Made by a program: the position numbers and the translations under genes. Of a stretch of DNA of 64,000 nt, positions 37,564 through 46,719 are shown piece by piece. This DNA comes from Clostridiaceae bacterium (lineage in GTDB: Bacteria; Bacillota; Clostridia; Lachnospirales; Lachnospiraceae). The notes under the pieces are model-generated. The model saw nothing but the letters and a program-made list of their open reading frames with translations, had not been told where the DNA came from and ran no database searches. How positions within the stretch are numbered: the stretch's first letter is position 1; the number at the start of each line of letters is the position of its first letter. The stretch spans positions 96,200-160,199 of the forward strand of contig CABIXM010000009.1 in the NCBI GenBank assembly GCA_902362725.1, read 5' to 3'.

Positions 37564-37716
37564 AGAGGAAGGGCCGCGAGATTTTCTTCTGGAGTGTTCG
37601 GACGTTTCACGGACAGGCATCTGTCTGGATCGGACTTAGAAAGTCCGCTTCAGTCAGACACCAATCCGTGAAAAGCCGGACACACGCTTAGAAGAAATTC
37701 TCGCGGCCCTTCCTCT
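37564..37716. repeat. 153-base nested hairpin element
   Basis: Bases 37564-37590 and 37690-37716 pair with one mismatch in 27 (AGAGGAAGGGCCGCGAGA and its complement). Inside, TGTTCGGACGTTTCACGG pairs imperfectly with the stretch around 37664-37684, TGTCTG (37622) with CAGACA (37655), and CGGACTT (37631) with AAGTCCG (37641) over an AGA loop. It sits between a + gene and a convergent - gene, so it can serve as a two-way terminator. Its size and nested order suggest a structured RNA or a small mobile palindrome. Confidence 0.7.
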
Positions 37717-37738
37717 CGTCTGGTTTTAAAATATGTAG

Positions 37739-38089
37739 TTACACGTCAATCTGCGCGATAGCGTCCACAATTTGCTTATGCTTCTCATCCACCGCAGTCC
37801 AGAGGCTCATATCGGTCAGCGGCCTGCCGCCGCGCAGGGCCTCGGTCAGTTCGGAGCTGACCGTGTAGAGAGAGTCAAAACCCAGGTTCAGCGCAATGCC
37901 CTTCAGCGTGTGGGCAGCGCGGAACGCGGCGCTCCAGTCCTGGCTTTCGATGGCGTCAGCCAATTCCAGGCAGGTTCTGTCGTCCGCATATTTCAGCACA
38001 AATTTCTTCACCAGAGTCTCGCTGGACAGTCTGGAAATCGTCTTCTTATAATCACCGCCGATAGTGTCATAAAACTGTTCAAGTGTCAT
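37739..38089 (-). CDS. Hpt-domain phosphotransfer protein
   Basis: 116 residues, one four-helix Hpt domain. The phospho-histidine is His60 in AAHTLKGIALNLG, an exact Hpt signature. It has no kinase or receiver of its own, so it would relay phosphate between other proteins. The nearby REC-containing cyclic-di-GMP protein (39516-41339) is a possible partner. It has no operon partner downstream. Confidence 0.85.
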   Translation of the reverse strand: MTLEQFYDTIGGDYKKTISRLSSETLVKKFVLKYADDRTCLELADAIESQDWSAAFRAAHTLKGIALNLGFDSLYTVSSELTEALRGGRPLTDMSLWTAVDEKHKQIVDAIAQIDV

Positions 38090-38170
38090 CTTTTGTTCAC
38101 TCCTGTATCAATTTTATTTAAAACATCTGTAAGGGTCTCATTTTTTATCATACGCTGTCCCGCAGAAAAT

Positions 38171-38569
38171 TCAGAGCTTGCGCCCCAGCATTTCCGGATT
38201 GGAAGCATAGGTGAGGGCCGTCTCCTTAGTGATCTCCTGCTCCCGGTAGAGGGTCAGCAGACTGGAATCCATGGAATACATGGCCTGACCGGTGGAGGAA
38301 TGAATGACGCCGTCGATCTGGGGAATTTTCCCATCCCGAATCATATTGCGGATGGCGGGTGTCACAGTCATGACCTCGAAGGCAGGAATCATATAGCCGT
38401 CCACAGAGGGAACCAGCTGCTGCGATACCACGGCGGTCAGAACCAGAGAGAGCTGCACCGCGATCTGCCGCTGCTGATTGGCCGGAAAGACGTCGATGAT
38501 ACGGTCGATGGTGTTGGCCGCGCCGATGGTATGCAGGGTGGAGAAAATCAGGTGGCCGGTCTCCGTGTT
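38171..38569 (-). pseudogene. C-terminal remnant of a PilT-like retraction ATPase
   Basis: The open frame reads TGHLIFSTLHTIGAANTIDR, then VFPANQQRQI, AVVSQQLVPSVDG, FEVMTVTPAIRNMIRDGKIP and QIDGVI, ending in SNPEMLGRKL. This is the part of PilT/GspE-type ATPases after Walker B, down to the normal C-terminus. The N-terminal domain and Walker A are absent; a TGA lies just upstream of the first preserved residue. The protein cannot bind ATP normally. Either a deletion removed the 5' two-thirds, or this fragment was left when the region was rearranged. Confidence 0.75.
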
Positions 38570-38777
38570 TTTTCATATAAAAGAACCTCTTTCTTTTTCG
38601 GCGTAATGTCATACGACATTATAGCATATTTTTCCTGCAAAAAAATCATAAAATTTTGTTAAAAATGTGAGCTATTTTGCGTTCGACGCCACTCTTATAA
38701 AGATAGTGCGTCAAAAAAGAAGACGAAGGAAAGAAAAAAATAGATAAAACAGTAAGAAAATGGAAAGGAAAAGCGAC

Positions 38778-39075
38778 ATGAGAAAGAGCTATTTCAAAAG
38801 AGGATGCGCGTTGTGCCTGGCTGTGGCCCTGGTGGTGTCCGGCGGCCTGTACGCGGCGTCGGATCGTTCCCTGAAGGCAAATGAGGAGAACAACGTCTAT
38901 CAGGAGACGGAGCTTTCAAGTGCAGAGAACGGCCCGGAAACCGTGGTGCAGGAGCTGGAGGTACCGGACGAGGATACATCAGAAAAAAATATTTGAACTT
39001 CGGGAGGAGCTGGAACTGGAGAAAAAGAGACGGGGCCTGACAGACACAGAGGATGCCGGTGAGGAAAGGAAGTAA
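38778..39075 (+). pseudogene. Small exported protein with a frame break in an A7 run
   Basis: ATG 38778 has an AAGGAAA site. A signal peptide (CALCLAVALVVSGGLYAAS) is followed by an acidic stretch ending PDEDTSEKNI at the TGA at 38994. At the A7 run (38982-38989) a shift of frame yields KKIFELREELELEKKRRGLT and then DTEDAGEERK with a stop at 39075, a natural charged coiled-coil tail. The next gene follows 4 bases later with a good site. So either this is a slippage-prone gene, or a mutated or misread homopolymer. The function is unknown. Confidence 0.55.
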
Positions 39076-39079
39076 GAAA

Positions 39080-39280
39080 ATGCTGTATAATCTGTATGTA
39101 TTTGATCACAATGTTCTGCATCTGTGCTTCTGGACGCTGCCCGCGCTGCTTCTGGCGGTCGCGATGGTAGCCGTTGGTCTGGTCCACGGACACAGGCAGA
39201 AAAAACGCGAAAAGGAATTTGAAGAACAGCTTTCCGATCTCTACGCAAAGGATACGGTGGAGAGCGAACAGCATATCTGA
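39080..39280 (+). CDS. Small single-pass membrane protein
   Basis: 66 residues from ATG 39080, which has AGGAAAGGAAG upstream; the earlier in-frame ATG at 39053 lies inside the preceding frame. One membrane helix (~LCFWTLPALLLAVAMVAVGL) is followed by a basic patch HRQKKREKEFEEQ and an acidic C-terminus. With its neighbour (signal plus coiled coil) it forms a tiny operon of unknown role. Confidence 0.6.
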   Translation: MLYNLYVFDHNVLHLCFWTLPALLLAVAMVAVGLVHGHRQKKREKEFEEQLSDLYAKDTVESEQHI

Positions 39281-39288
39281 GCGGATAC

Positions 39289-39321
39289 AAAAAAGAGAAG
39301 TCCTGTGGCTTCTCTTTTTTT
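39289..39321 (+). terminator. Rho-independent terminator
   Basis: AAAAAAGAGAAG and CTTCTCTTTTTT pair over an 8-base loop, with a T7 run at the end. Confidence 0.9.
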
Positions 39322-39515
39322 GACATTTTCTGCCTCTTTGCTTGGATTTAGAAGAAAAGGGGAGTATAATAAATCTATATGCGTAAAATGGAGAAACGTA
39401 CCGATGGGAAGGACAGGGACAAGAAGATTTGACGGAAAAAAGTACGGCTGGCAGAAAAAATAGAGACGGGAAGCGGAAAAGCAGAGATCAGAGAGGCAGA
39501 ACGGGAGGAACGGGA

Positions 39516-41339
39516 ATGTGCGCACAGAATAGGATGACGGGAGAACAGGCAGAAAAAAGGATGGAACTGCTGAAAGAGATGTTCGCCCGATATGCGGAGA
39601 TAGACGGCGGGCCCTATATTATGGAAATGATGAAGCAGCTGAACGAAGATACCCTGCTGGATTCTGACGACTGTGAGAAGCTCATGGGCAGATTGACCAT
39701 CTACAATGAGAAGCTGTACAGGGATGCACTGACCGGCGCTTATAACCGACGCTTTTACGAGGATGAGGTCAGGGGTATGAAGGAGCGGGCCGGTGTGGCG
39801 GTAATCGATCTGGACGACTTCAAGCTCTACAACGATACCTATGGCCATCATGCGGGCGATATGGTGCTGGAGACGGTGGCGGATATCATCCGGAATTTTA
39901 TCCGGAAGTCCGATATGCTGATTCGCTACGGCGGTGATGAATTTCTGCTGATTCTGCCGGGAATCCGGCCCGACGCGTTTTCGTCCAAGCTGCAGCTGAT
40001 TCAGGAGCGGATCCATGCGGCCTCCGTGCCGGGATACCATCACCTTCAGATCTCGGTCAGCATCGGCGGAGTCATGTTCGACGGCGGCGATATCAGTGAG
40101 GCCCTGTCCCGGGCGGATACGCTCATGTACCAGGCCAAAGTACAGAAAAATATGGTCGTGACCGAGTGGGACGCCAGGAAGGCAGATGAAGGCGTCATCC
40201 GGGATACGCGGCAGCAGATTCTGATCGTGGATGACTCGGAGATGAACCGCGCTATTCTGGCTGAGATATTGAGGAAGGATTACCGGATTCTGGAGGCGGA
40301 GAACGGCGAAGAATGTATCCGGATTCTGGAGCAGTACGGCACCGACATTTCGCTGGTACTGCTGGATCTGGTGATGCTGAAGATGGACGGCTTTGAGGTG
40401 CTGTCAGTGATGAACCGGAGGCAGTGGATCGAAGATATCCCGGTCATCATGATTTCCAGTGAGGATTCCAGTCAGTTTATCCAGAAAGCCTACGAGTATG
40501 GCGCGTCCGACTACATTGCCCGTCCCTTCGACGCCAGGGTAGTATACCAGCGTGTCTTCAATACCATCAAGCTGTACGCGAAGCAGCGGCGTCTGCTGAA
40601 TCTGGTGACTGCCCAGGTATATGAGAAGGAGCGGAGCAACCGGATCATGCTCGCCATCCTCAGCCAGATCGTAGAATTCCGAAACGGCGAGAGCGGCCTT
40701 CACGTGATCCACATCAATGTTGTGACGGAATTGCTTCTGGAACATCTGATGAGCCGATCCGACAGGTACTATATGTCCTGGGCCGAGCAGCAGCTGGTGG
40801 TGACAGCTTCAGCCCTTCACGATATCGGCAAGATCGGCATCGACGAAAAGATTCTGAACAAGCCGGGCAGCCTGACGAAAGAAGAATTTGAGATTATGAA
40901 GACCCATACCCTCATCGGAGCTTCCATGCTGGAGCGTATGAAGGTGTATCAGGATGAGGCGATGGTCCAGATTGCCCACGATATCTGCCGCTGGCATCAT
41001 GAACGCTACGATGGCAAGGGCTATCCGGATGGTCTCAGGGGCGACGAGATTCCCATTTCCGCTCAGGTGGTGGCTCTGGCCGACGTCTATGACGCCCTGA
41101 CCAGCGAGCGCGTCTACAAGAAGGCCTATACGCATGAGGAGGCCATACAGATGATTCTGAACGGGGAATGCGGCGCGTTCAACCCGGTTCTGCTCCAGTG
41201 TCTGGAGGAGGTACAGGACAGGATCAAACGGGAAATTGAAGCGGGAAGCGAGGAGGATTTCATGGAACGCATGGAGTCCGAGGAGACGGAGCTGACCAGT
41301 ACACAGGTCAGGAAGCTGACCGCTCAGATACAGACATGA
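39516..41339 (+). CDS. GGDEF-REC-HD-GYP cyclic-di-GMP enzyme
   Basis: 607 residues from ATG 39516, preceded by GGGAGGAACGG; the TTG frame upstream (39429) has no site. The GGDEF domain (~65-225) has an intact active site, GGDEF at 139-143. A receiver domain (~235-350) has phospho-Asp284 in VLLDLVMLKMDG. A C-terminal HD-GYP phosphodiesterase has HD at 435-436 (HDIGKIGID) and GYP at 502-504 (YDGKGYPDG). It can therefore in principle both make and break cyclic-di-GMP, with phosphorylation of the middle domain as a likely switch. It is cytoplasmic, with no membrane helix. The Hpt protein nearby could donate phosphate. Confidence 0.9.
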   Translation: MCAQNRMTGEQAEKRMELLKEMFARYAEIDGGPYIMEMMKQLNEDTLLDSDDCEKLMGRLTIYNEKLYRDALTGAYNRRFYEDEVRGMKERAGVAVIDLDDFKLYNDTYGHHAGDMVLETVADIIRNFIRKSDMLIRYGGDEFLLILPGIRPDAFSSKLQLIQERIHAASVPGYHHLQISVSIGGVMFDGGDISEALSRADTLMYQAKVQKNMVVTEWDARKADEGVIRDTRQQILIVDDSEMNRAILAEILRKDYRILEAENGEECIRILEQYGTDISLVLLDLVMLKMDGFEVLSVMNRRQWIEDIPVIMISSEDSSQFIQKAYEYGASDYIARPFDARVVYQRVFNTIKLYAKQRRLLNLVTAQVYEKERSNRIMLAILSQIVEFRNGESGLHVIHINVVTELLLEHLMSRSDRYYMSWAEQQLVVTASALHDIGKIGIDEKILNKPGSLTKEEFEIMKTHTLIGASMLERMKVYQDEAMVQIAHDICRWHHERYDGKGYPDGLRGDEIPISAQVVALADVYDALTSERVYKKAYTHEEAIQMILNGECGAFNPVLLQCLEEVQDRIKREIEAGSEEDFMERMESEETELTSTQVRKLTAQIQT

Positions 41340-41360
41340 CAGAGACAGAGATTACAGGAT

Positions 41361-41404
41361 GGGGTACCCGTCTGCAGCAGCCTTATGGCGCTGTGGGCGG
41401 GTAC
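41361..41404 (+). terminator. Hairpin after the cyclic-di-GMP gene
   Basis: GGTACCCG and CGGGTACC plus an imperfect inner GCAGC/GCTGT part form a long stem. It ends in CTAATTCTT. Confidence 0.6.
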
Positions 41405-41436
41405 CTAATTCTTACATTTTCTTCAATTTTGTAAAG

Positions 41437-41464
41437 TTCACACCTTCATTCTATCTGCTACAAT
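41437..41464 (+). promoter_or_regulatory. Probable promoter of the fatty acid operon
   Basis: TTCACA (41437-41442), a 16-base spacer and TACAAT (41459-41464) lie 58 bases before fabH. The box sequences are near the consensus. I saw no palindromic FapR-like or FabT-like operator. Confidence 0.5.
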
Positions 41465-41521
41465 CCCATTTGTTACATCACAAAACAGCAAAACAAGAAA
41501 GTAAAAGGAACGTAAGACACC

Positions 41522-42508
41522 ATGATTGGAGTGATCAGAGGAACCGGCTCCTGTGTGCCGGAAAGGGTTCTGACCAACGACGGGATTGCCGGGCTGGTGG
41601 AGACCAGCGACGGGTGGATTCGGGAGCGGACCGGGATAGAAGAGCGGCGGGTCGTCACGACGGAGACCTGTGCGTCCCTGGCGGCGGAGGCGGCCAGGTG
41701 GGCACTTCAGGACGCCGGAATGGACGCAGCGGAGTTGGAGCTGATTGTGGTATCCACCATGTCGCCGACCCGCGTCATGCCCTGTACGGCCTGCGAGGTG
41801 CAGGCGGCCATCGGGGCCGGGGCGGCACAGTGCTTCGACCTGAACGCGGCCTGCAGCGGCTTCGTGGCGGCCTGGCATACGGTGAATGCCTATATGGCGG
41901 CAGGCTTCGTAAAAAAGGCCTTGATCGTCGGAAGTGAATGTCTGTCGAAGGTGACGGACTGGACGGACCGGAGCACCTGTATCCTCTTCGGAGACGGGGC
42001 CGGAGCCGTGGTGGTAAGCGCGGAAGAAGGAAGCCCTTATCTTCCGGCAGCCTGTTCCGACGGCGCGGCAGGCGGGGCGCTGACCCTGCGAAACCGACAG
42101 GACGGCAGCCCGTTTCAGGCAACCGGAGAAGCTGCGAAGCCGGAAGGAAGCTATTTCATGGAAATGGACGGACAGGCTGTATTCAAATTTGCGGTCCGTA
42201 AGGTTCCGCAGGTCATCGAAGAGGTGCTGGAGAAAAACAGACTGGGCCGCGAAGCCATTTCCCATTATGTACTGCACCAGGCCAATCAGCGCATCGTGGA
42301 GGCAGTGGCCAGAAGGCTGGGCGAGCCCATGGAGAAATTCCCCATGAACCTGCAGCGCTACGGCAACACATCCTCGGCCTCCATCCCCATCCTGCTGGAT
42401 GAACTGAACCGGGGCGGAGCCCTGAAGTCCGGCGAAAAGCTGGTACTGGCCGGGTTCGGCGGCGGTCTGACCTGGGGCGCGGCAGTGACCGAGTGGCGAA
42501 AGGCGTAA
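41522..42508 (+). CDS. fabH: 3-oxoacyl-ACP synthase III
   Basis: 328 residues. The N-terminal [17 protein letters not shown], and [12 protein letters not shown] at ~36-47, are typical. The catalytic triad is present: Cys111 in NAACSGF, His in [10 protein letters not shown] and Asn in [12 protein letters not shown]. It starts type II fatty acid synthesis by condensing acetyl-CoA (or a branched starter) with malonyl-ACP. First gene of the operon, whose genes are all on the + strand with short gaps to 51803. Confidence 0.95.
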   Translation: MIGVIRGTGSCVPERVLTNDGIAGLVETSDGWIRERTGIEERRVVTTETCASLAAEAARWALQDAGMDAAELELIVVSTMSPTRVMPCTACEVQAAIGAGAAQCFDLNAACSGFVAAWHTVNAYMAAGFVKKALIVGSECLSKVTDWTDRSTCILFGDGAGAVVVSAEEGSPYLPAACSDGAAGGALTLRNRQDGSPFQATGEAAKPEGSYFMEMDGQAVFKFAVRKVPQVIEEVLEKNRLGREAISHYVLHQANQRIVEAVARRLGEPMEKFPMNLQRYGNTSSASIPILLDELNRGGALKSGEKLVLAGFGGGLTWGAAVTEWRKA

Positions 42509-42545
42509 GAAAACTAAATTTTTAAAACAAAAGGAGAAATTAAAA

Positions 42546-42770
42546 ATGTTAGAGCAGATTAAGAAAATTGTAGCGGAAAACCTGAATGTGGAAGAGGATG
42601 CAATTACTCTGGAGTCATCCTTCAAGGAAGATCTGAAAGCCGATTCCCTGGATCTGTTTGAAATGGTCATGGCGCTGGAAGAGGAGTTCGATATGGAAAT
42701 TCCCTCCGAGGATCTGGAGCAGCTGGAGACTGTGCAGGACGTCGTAAACTACATCGAGAACCATAAGTAA
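42546..42770 (+). CDS. acpP: Acyl carrier protein
   Basis: 74 residues, acidic, four-helix ACP pattern. The phosphopantetheine attachment Ser34 lies in [12 protein letters not shown]. The residue after DSLD is Leu instead of the more common Val/Thr. An AAAGGAG site precedes the ATG. The product carries the growing chain between the enzymes encoded around it. Confidence 0.95.
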   Translation: MLEQIKKIVAENLNVEEDAITLESSFKEDLKADSLDLFEMVMALEEEFDMEIPSEDLEQLETVQDVVNYIENHK

Positions 42771-42802
42771 AAAAGTTGTTTCAGGAAAGAAAGGTAGAGC
42801 AT

Positions 42803-43741
42803 ATGCATACAAGAATCACGGATTTACTGGGAATTCGATACCCGATTATCCAGGGCGGCATGGCCTGGGTGGCGGAGTATCATCTGGCGGCAGCCGTGTC
42901 CGAGGCGGGGGGCCTTGGTATCATCGGCGCGGCCAACGCCCCGGCGGAATGGGTGCGGGAACAGATCCGGGAGACCAAGAAGCGCACCGATAAGCCCTTC
43001 GGAGTCAACGTGATGCTGATGAGCCCCTACGCGGATCAGGTGGCACAGGTCATCGCTGAGGAGGGCGTGGCAGTCGTGACCACCGGCGCGGGCAACCCGG
43101 AGAAATACATGGAGCTGTGGAAATCAAAGGGCATCAAAGTCGTTCCCGTGGTGGCTTCCGTGGCCCTGGCGAAGCGCATGGAGCGCTGCGGCGCGGACGC
43201 CGTGGTGGCCGAAGGCTGCGAGTCCGGCGGCCATGTGGGCGAGAGCACGACCATGGCGCTGGTTCCCCAGGTGGTGGATGCGGTAGAGATTCCGGTCATC
43301 GCCGCAGGCGGTATCGCCGACGGCAGAGGCGTGGCGGCGGCTCTGATGCTGGGCGCGGAGGGCGTGCAGATGGGCACCCGTTTTGTGGCCACCACCGAGT
43401 GCCAGGTGCATCCGAATTATAAGGAGAAGGTGCTGAAGGCCCGGGACATCGACACCCGCGTCACAGGCCGGACCACCGGTCATCCGGTCCGGGCGCTGCG
43501 CAATGAGATGACGAAGAAATACCTGGAAATGGAAGCGGCGGGAGCCACAGCAGAGGAATTGGAATATCTGACCCTGGGCGGCCTTCGAAAAGCCGTCGTG
43601 GAGGGCGATGTGAAGAACGGCAGCGTCATGTCCGGCCAGATCGCAGGCCTTGTAAAGGACGAGCTTCCCTGTAAAGAGGTCATTGAAAATATTATGGCAG
43701 AGACCGGGAAAGCGTTAAAGGGAGCGGCACAGTATGAGTAA
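42803..43741 (+). CDS. fabK: Enoyl-ACP reductase II, FMN-dependent
   Basis: 312 residues from ATG 42803; the longer frame from TTG 42776 lacks a site. FabK/2-nitropropane dioxygenase barrel: GIRYPIIQGGMAWVAEYHLA, ANAPAEWVREQI, VVAEGCESGGHVG, IAAGGIADGRGVAAAL, and GTRFVATTECQVHPNYK. It reduces the trans-2 enoyl-ACP double bond using NAD(P)H and FMN; FabK enzymes are insensitive to triclosan. It overlaps fabD by 8 bases. A second FabK-like protein ends the operon (50748). Confidence 0.93.
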   Translation: MHTRITDLLGIRYPIIQGGMAWVAEYHLAAAVSEAGGLGIIGAANAPAEWVREQIRETKKRTDKPFGVNVMLMSPYADQVAQVIAEEGVAVVTTGAGNPEKYMELWKSKGIKVVPVVASVALAKRMERCGADAVVAEGCESGGHVGESTTMALVPQVVDAVEIPVIAAGGIADGRGVAAALMLGAEGVQMGTRFVATTECQVHPNYKEKVLKARDIDTRVTGRTTGHPVRALRNEMTKKYLEMEAAGATAEELEYLTLGGLRKAVVEGDVKNGSVMSGQIAGLVKDELPCKEVIENIMAETGKALKGAAQYE

Positions 43742-44645
43742 AACCGTGTGGATGTTCCCGGGACAGGGAGCCCAGAAAGCAGGGATGGCGAAGGATTTCT
43801 ACGAGAACAGCGCGCTTGCGGGACAGCTTTTTGACGAGGCGGACGCGGCGCTGGATTTCGATCTGAAGGCCATCTGCTTTGAGGAAAATGAGAAAATCCA
43901 TCAGACAGAATATACCCAGCCCTGTCTGGTGACGGCCTGTCTGGCCATCGCGCAGGAGCTTCGCGCGCGCGGCCGGAAGCCGGATATGACGGCGGGCTTA
44001 AGTCTCGGCGAATACGCGGCCATCGCGGCTGCAGGCGGCATGGGCGCGCTGGACGCCATACGGCTGGTGCGCAGACGCGGACTTCTGATGCAGAACACGG
44101 TTCCGGCGGGAGTTGGTTCCATGTGCGCGGTGCTGGGTATGGAGACGGCGGTCATTGAAGACGTGATTGCAGACATGGAGGGTGTTACGGTAGCCAATTA
44201 TAACTGTCCGGGACAGATAGTAATTACCGGAAGAACGGCTGCAGTACAGACGGCGGCGGAGAAGCTGAAGGCAGCCGGAGCCAGACGGGTGGTTCCCTTG
44301 AAGGTCAGCGGCCCCTTTCATTCCCCGCTCTTAGAGAGCGCAGGGGAGGAACTGGCCCGGGAGCTGGCGTCCGTGGAATTTCACGGGTTAGAAGCGCCTT
44401 ACTATGCAAATGTGACCGCGGCGAAGGTGACGGATCCGGCAGAAATCGCGCCCCTTCTGGCGAAAGGCGTATCGTCTCCTGTATACTGGCAGCAGAGTGT
44501 GGAGGCTATGATTGCGGACGGCGCGGATACCTTTGTGGAAATCGGTCCGGGGCGGACATTGGCCGGATTTTTGAAAAAAATCAATCCGGACGTAAACGTA
44601 TATAACGTAGCTACATGGGAAGATATGGAAAATCTGCCCCAGTAG
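43734..44645 (+). CDS. fabD: Malonyl-CoA:ACP transacylase
   Basis: 303 residues. The N-terminal MFPGQGAQ is followed by the nucleophile elbow AGLSLGEYAA with Ser90, an Arg region around RRRGLLMQ, and the His of GPFHSPLL. It moves malonyl from CoA to ACP. The ATG overlaps the end of fabK by 8 bases, so the two are translationally coupled. Length is normal. Confidence 0.95.
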   Translation: MSKTVWMFPGQGAQKAGMAKDFYENSALAGQLFDEADAALDFDLKAICFEENEKIHQTEYTQPCLVTACLAIAQELRARGRKPDMTAGLSLGEYAAIAAAGGMGALDAIRLVRRRGLLMQNTVPAGVGSMCAVLGMETAVIEDVIADMEGVTVANYNCPGQIVITGRTAAVQTAAEKLKAAGARRVVPLKVSGPFHSPLLESAGEELARELASVEFHGLEAPYYANVTAAKVTDPAEIAPLLAKGVSSPVYWQQSVEAMIADGADTFVEIGPGRTLAGFLKKINPDVNVYNVATWEDMENLPQ

Positions 44646-44692
44646 AAACAGGAAAACGAAAACAGACGGAAGTTTAAGAAAGAGATAACAGC

Positions 44693-45436
44693 ATGAATTT
44701 AGAAGGAAAAATCGCTCTGGTGACAGGCGCATCCCGAGGCATTGGCCGCGCCATCGCCATGGAGCTTTCGGCAGGGGGAGCCTTTGTCATCGTCAATTAT
44801 AACGGCTCAGAATCGGCGGCAGCTGAGACAGTCCGGGCCATCGAGACAGCGGGCGGCCAGGCGGAGGCCTGGCAGTGTAATGTGGCCGATTACGGAGCCT
44901 GTGAGCAGATGATAAACGGCGTACTGGAAAAATATAAGCACATCGACATTCTGGTCAATAACGCGGGCATTACCCGGGATAATCTGCTGATGAAAATGTC
45001 GGAGGCTGAATTCGACGCAGTGATCGACACGAACCTGAAAGGAACCTTTCATACCATGCGCTTCGTATCCCGACAGATGCTGAAGCAGCGTTCGGGCCGC
45101 ATCATCAACCTGGCTTCGGTGGTCGGCATCGTCGGCAACGCGGGCCAGACCAATTACGCGGCTTCCAAGGCAGGGGTTATCGGCATGACAAAGACGGCGG
45201 CGAAGGAACTGGCTGCCCGCGGTATTACGGTCAACGCCATTGCGCCGGGCTTTATCGAGACAGATATGACGGACAAGCTCAGTGAGAAAATCAGAGAGCA
45301 GATGAATGCCCAGATTCCGCTGGGACGTTTTGGCAAACCGGAGTATGTGGCGAAGGCGGCGGCCTTTCTGGCTTCCGACGACGCGTCGTATATCACCGGA
45401 CAGGTACTGAACGTAGACGGCGGCATGGTAATGTAA
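44693..45436 (+). CDS. fabG: 3-oxoacyl-ACP reductase
   Basis: 247 residues, short-chain dehydrogenase fold. The nucleotide site [10 protein letters not shown] begins at residue 11. [14 protein letters not shown] follows, and the catalytic residues are Ser142, Tyr155 and Lys159 (TNYAASKAG). The C-terminus [12 protein letters not shown] is classic for FabG. It reduces 3-oxoacyl-ACP with NADPH. Confidence 0.95.
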   Translation: MNLEGKIALVTGASRGIGRAIAMELSAGGAFVIVNYNGSESAAAETVRAIETAGGQAEAWQCNVADYGACEQMINGVLEKYKHIDILVNNAGITRDNLLMKMSEAEFDAVIDTNLKGTFHTMRFVSRQMLKQRSGRIINLASVVGIVGNAGQTNYAASKAGVIGMTKTAAKELAARGITVNAIAPGFIETDMTDKLSEKIREQMNAQIPLGRFGKPEYVAKAAAFLASDDASYITGQVLNVDGGMVM

Positions 45437-45466
45437 CACAGGCAAATTAGAGGAGCTTAGAAATAA

Positions 45467-46705
45467 ATGAAAAGACGAGTAGTTGTAACGGGACTGGGCG
45501 TTGTGACCCCCATCGGCAATACCGTACCGGAATTCTGGCAGGGAATCCGGGAGGGCCGGGTAGGAATCGGAGAGATTACCCGTTTTGATATAGAAAGCTT
45601 TAAGGTGAAGCTGGCGGCGGAGGTGAAAGATTTCGACGCGGCAGAGCGTATGGATCCCAAGGCGGCGAAACGCATGGAGCGGTTTTCCCAGTATGCGGTG
45701 GCAGCGGCCAGAGAAGCCTTTGCGGATGCGGATCTGCATCTGGAAGAGGAGGATCCCTTCCGGGCAGGCGTCATCGTAGGATCCGGCATCGGCTCTCTGG
45801 AGACGGTGGAGAGCGAGTACGCGAAGATCCTGAAAGGCAATGTAAAGCGGGTGGCGCCTCTTATGGTGCCCAAAATGATTTCCAATATGGCCGCAGGCAA
45901 TATCTCCATTCAGCTGGGACTGCGTGGAAAATGCACCAATGTGGTGACGGCCTGCGCTTCCGGAACCCACTGTATCGGCGACGCATTCCGGGCTATCCAG
46001 TACGATGACGCGGATATTATGCTGGCAGGCGGCGCGGAGAGCTGTATCTGCCCCACGGGCGTGGCAGGCTTCCAGGCGCTGACTGCCCTGACCACAGAGA
46101 CAGACCCGGCCCGGGCGTCCATTCCCTTTGACAAGGATCGCAGCGGTTTTGTGCTTGGCGAGGGCGCAGGCGTGGTGGTTCTGGAGGAGCTTCAGCATGC
46201 GCTTGCGCGTGGCGCTCGTATCTATGCGGAGCTGGTGGGTTATGGAGCCACCGGAGACGCCTTCCATATCACTTCCCCCAGCGAGGACGGAAGCGGCGCG
46301 GCCAAAGCCATGGAGCTGGCCATGAAAGAGGGCGGCGTCCGGCCGTCAGAAGTGGATTATATCAACGCCCACGGAACGGCCACCCATCACAATGATCTTT
46401 ACGAGACCAGGGCCATCAAGGCGGCCTTCGGCGAAGCGGCAGAGAATGTGGTCATCAATTCCACCAAGTCCATGATTGGTCATCTGCTGGGCGCGGCAGG
46501 CGGCGTGGAGTTTGTAGTCTGTGCGAAAGCGGTGGAGGAAAATTATATTCACCAGACTGTGGGAACCCGGGAGACGGACGGAGAGTGCGATTTGAATTAT
46601 GCCATCGGCGCGCCGGTGGAAAAAGAGGTACGCTATGCGCTTACCAATTCCCTGGGCTTCGGAGGACACAACGCCAGCCTGCTCCTGAAGAAGTATGAAG
46701 CGTAG
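45467..46705 (+). CDS. fabF: 3-oxoacyl-ACP synthase II
   Basis: 412 residues. N-terminal RVVVTGLGVVTPIGN. Catalytic Cys163 in VTACASGTHCIG, with His residues in NAHGTATHHNDLYE and in STKSMIGHLLGAAG, form the Cys-His-His triad of FabF/FabB. The C-terminal NSLGFGGHNASLL is conserved. It elongates acyl-ACP by two carbons. An AGGAGC site precedes the ATG. Confidence 0.95.
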   Translation: MKRRVVVTGLGVVTPIGNTVPEFWQGIREGRVGIGEITRFDIESFKVKLAAEVKDFDAAERMDPKAAKRMERFSQYAVAAAREAFADADLHLEEEDPFRAGVIVGSGIGSLETVESEYAKILKGNVKRVAPLMVPKMISNMAAGNISIQLGLRGKCTNVVTACASGTHCIGDAFRAIQYDDADIMLAGGAESCICPTGVAGFQALTALTTETDPARASIPFDKDRSGFVLGEGAGVVVLEELQHALARGARIYAELVGYGATGDAFHITSPSEDGSGAAKAMELAMKEGGVRPSEVDYINAHGTATHHNDLYETRAIKAAFGEAAENVVINSTKSMIGHLLGAAGGVEFVVCAKAVEENYIHQTVGTRETDGECDLNYAIGAPVEKEVRYALTNSLGFGGHNASLLLKKYEA

Positions 46706-46719
46706 GAGGGATAGGGAAC

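Noticed and set aside
41400..41521. FapR or FabT operator upstream of fabH
   Set aside because: No matching palindrome could be seen; only promoter-like boxes.
44807..46267. Long minus-strand ORF opposite fabG and fabF
   Set aside because: Shadow of two highly conserved genes; no start site or motif.
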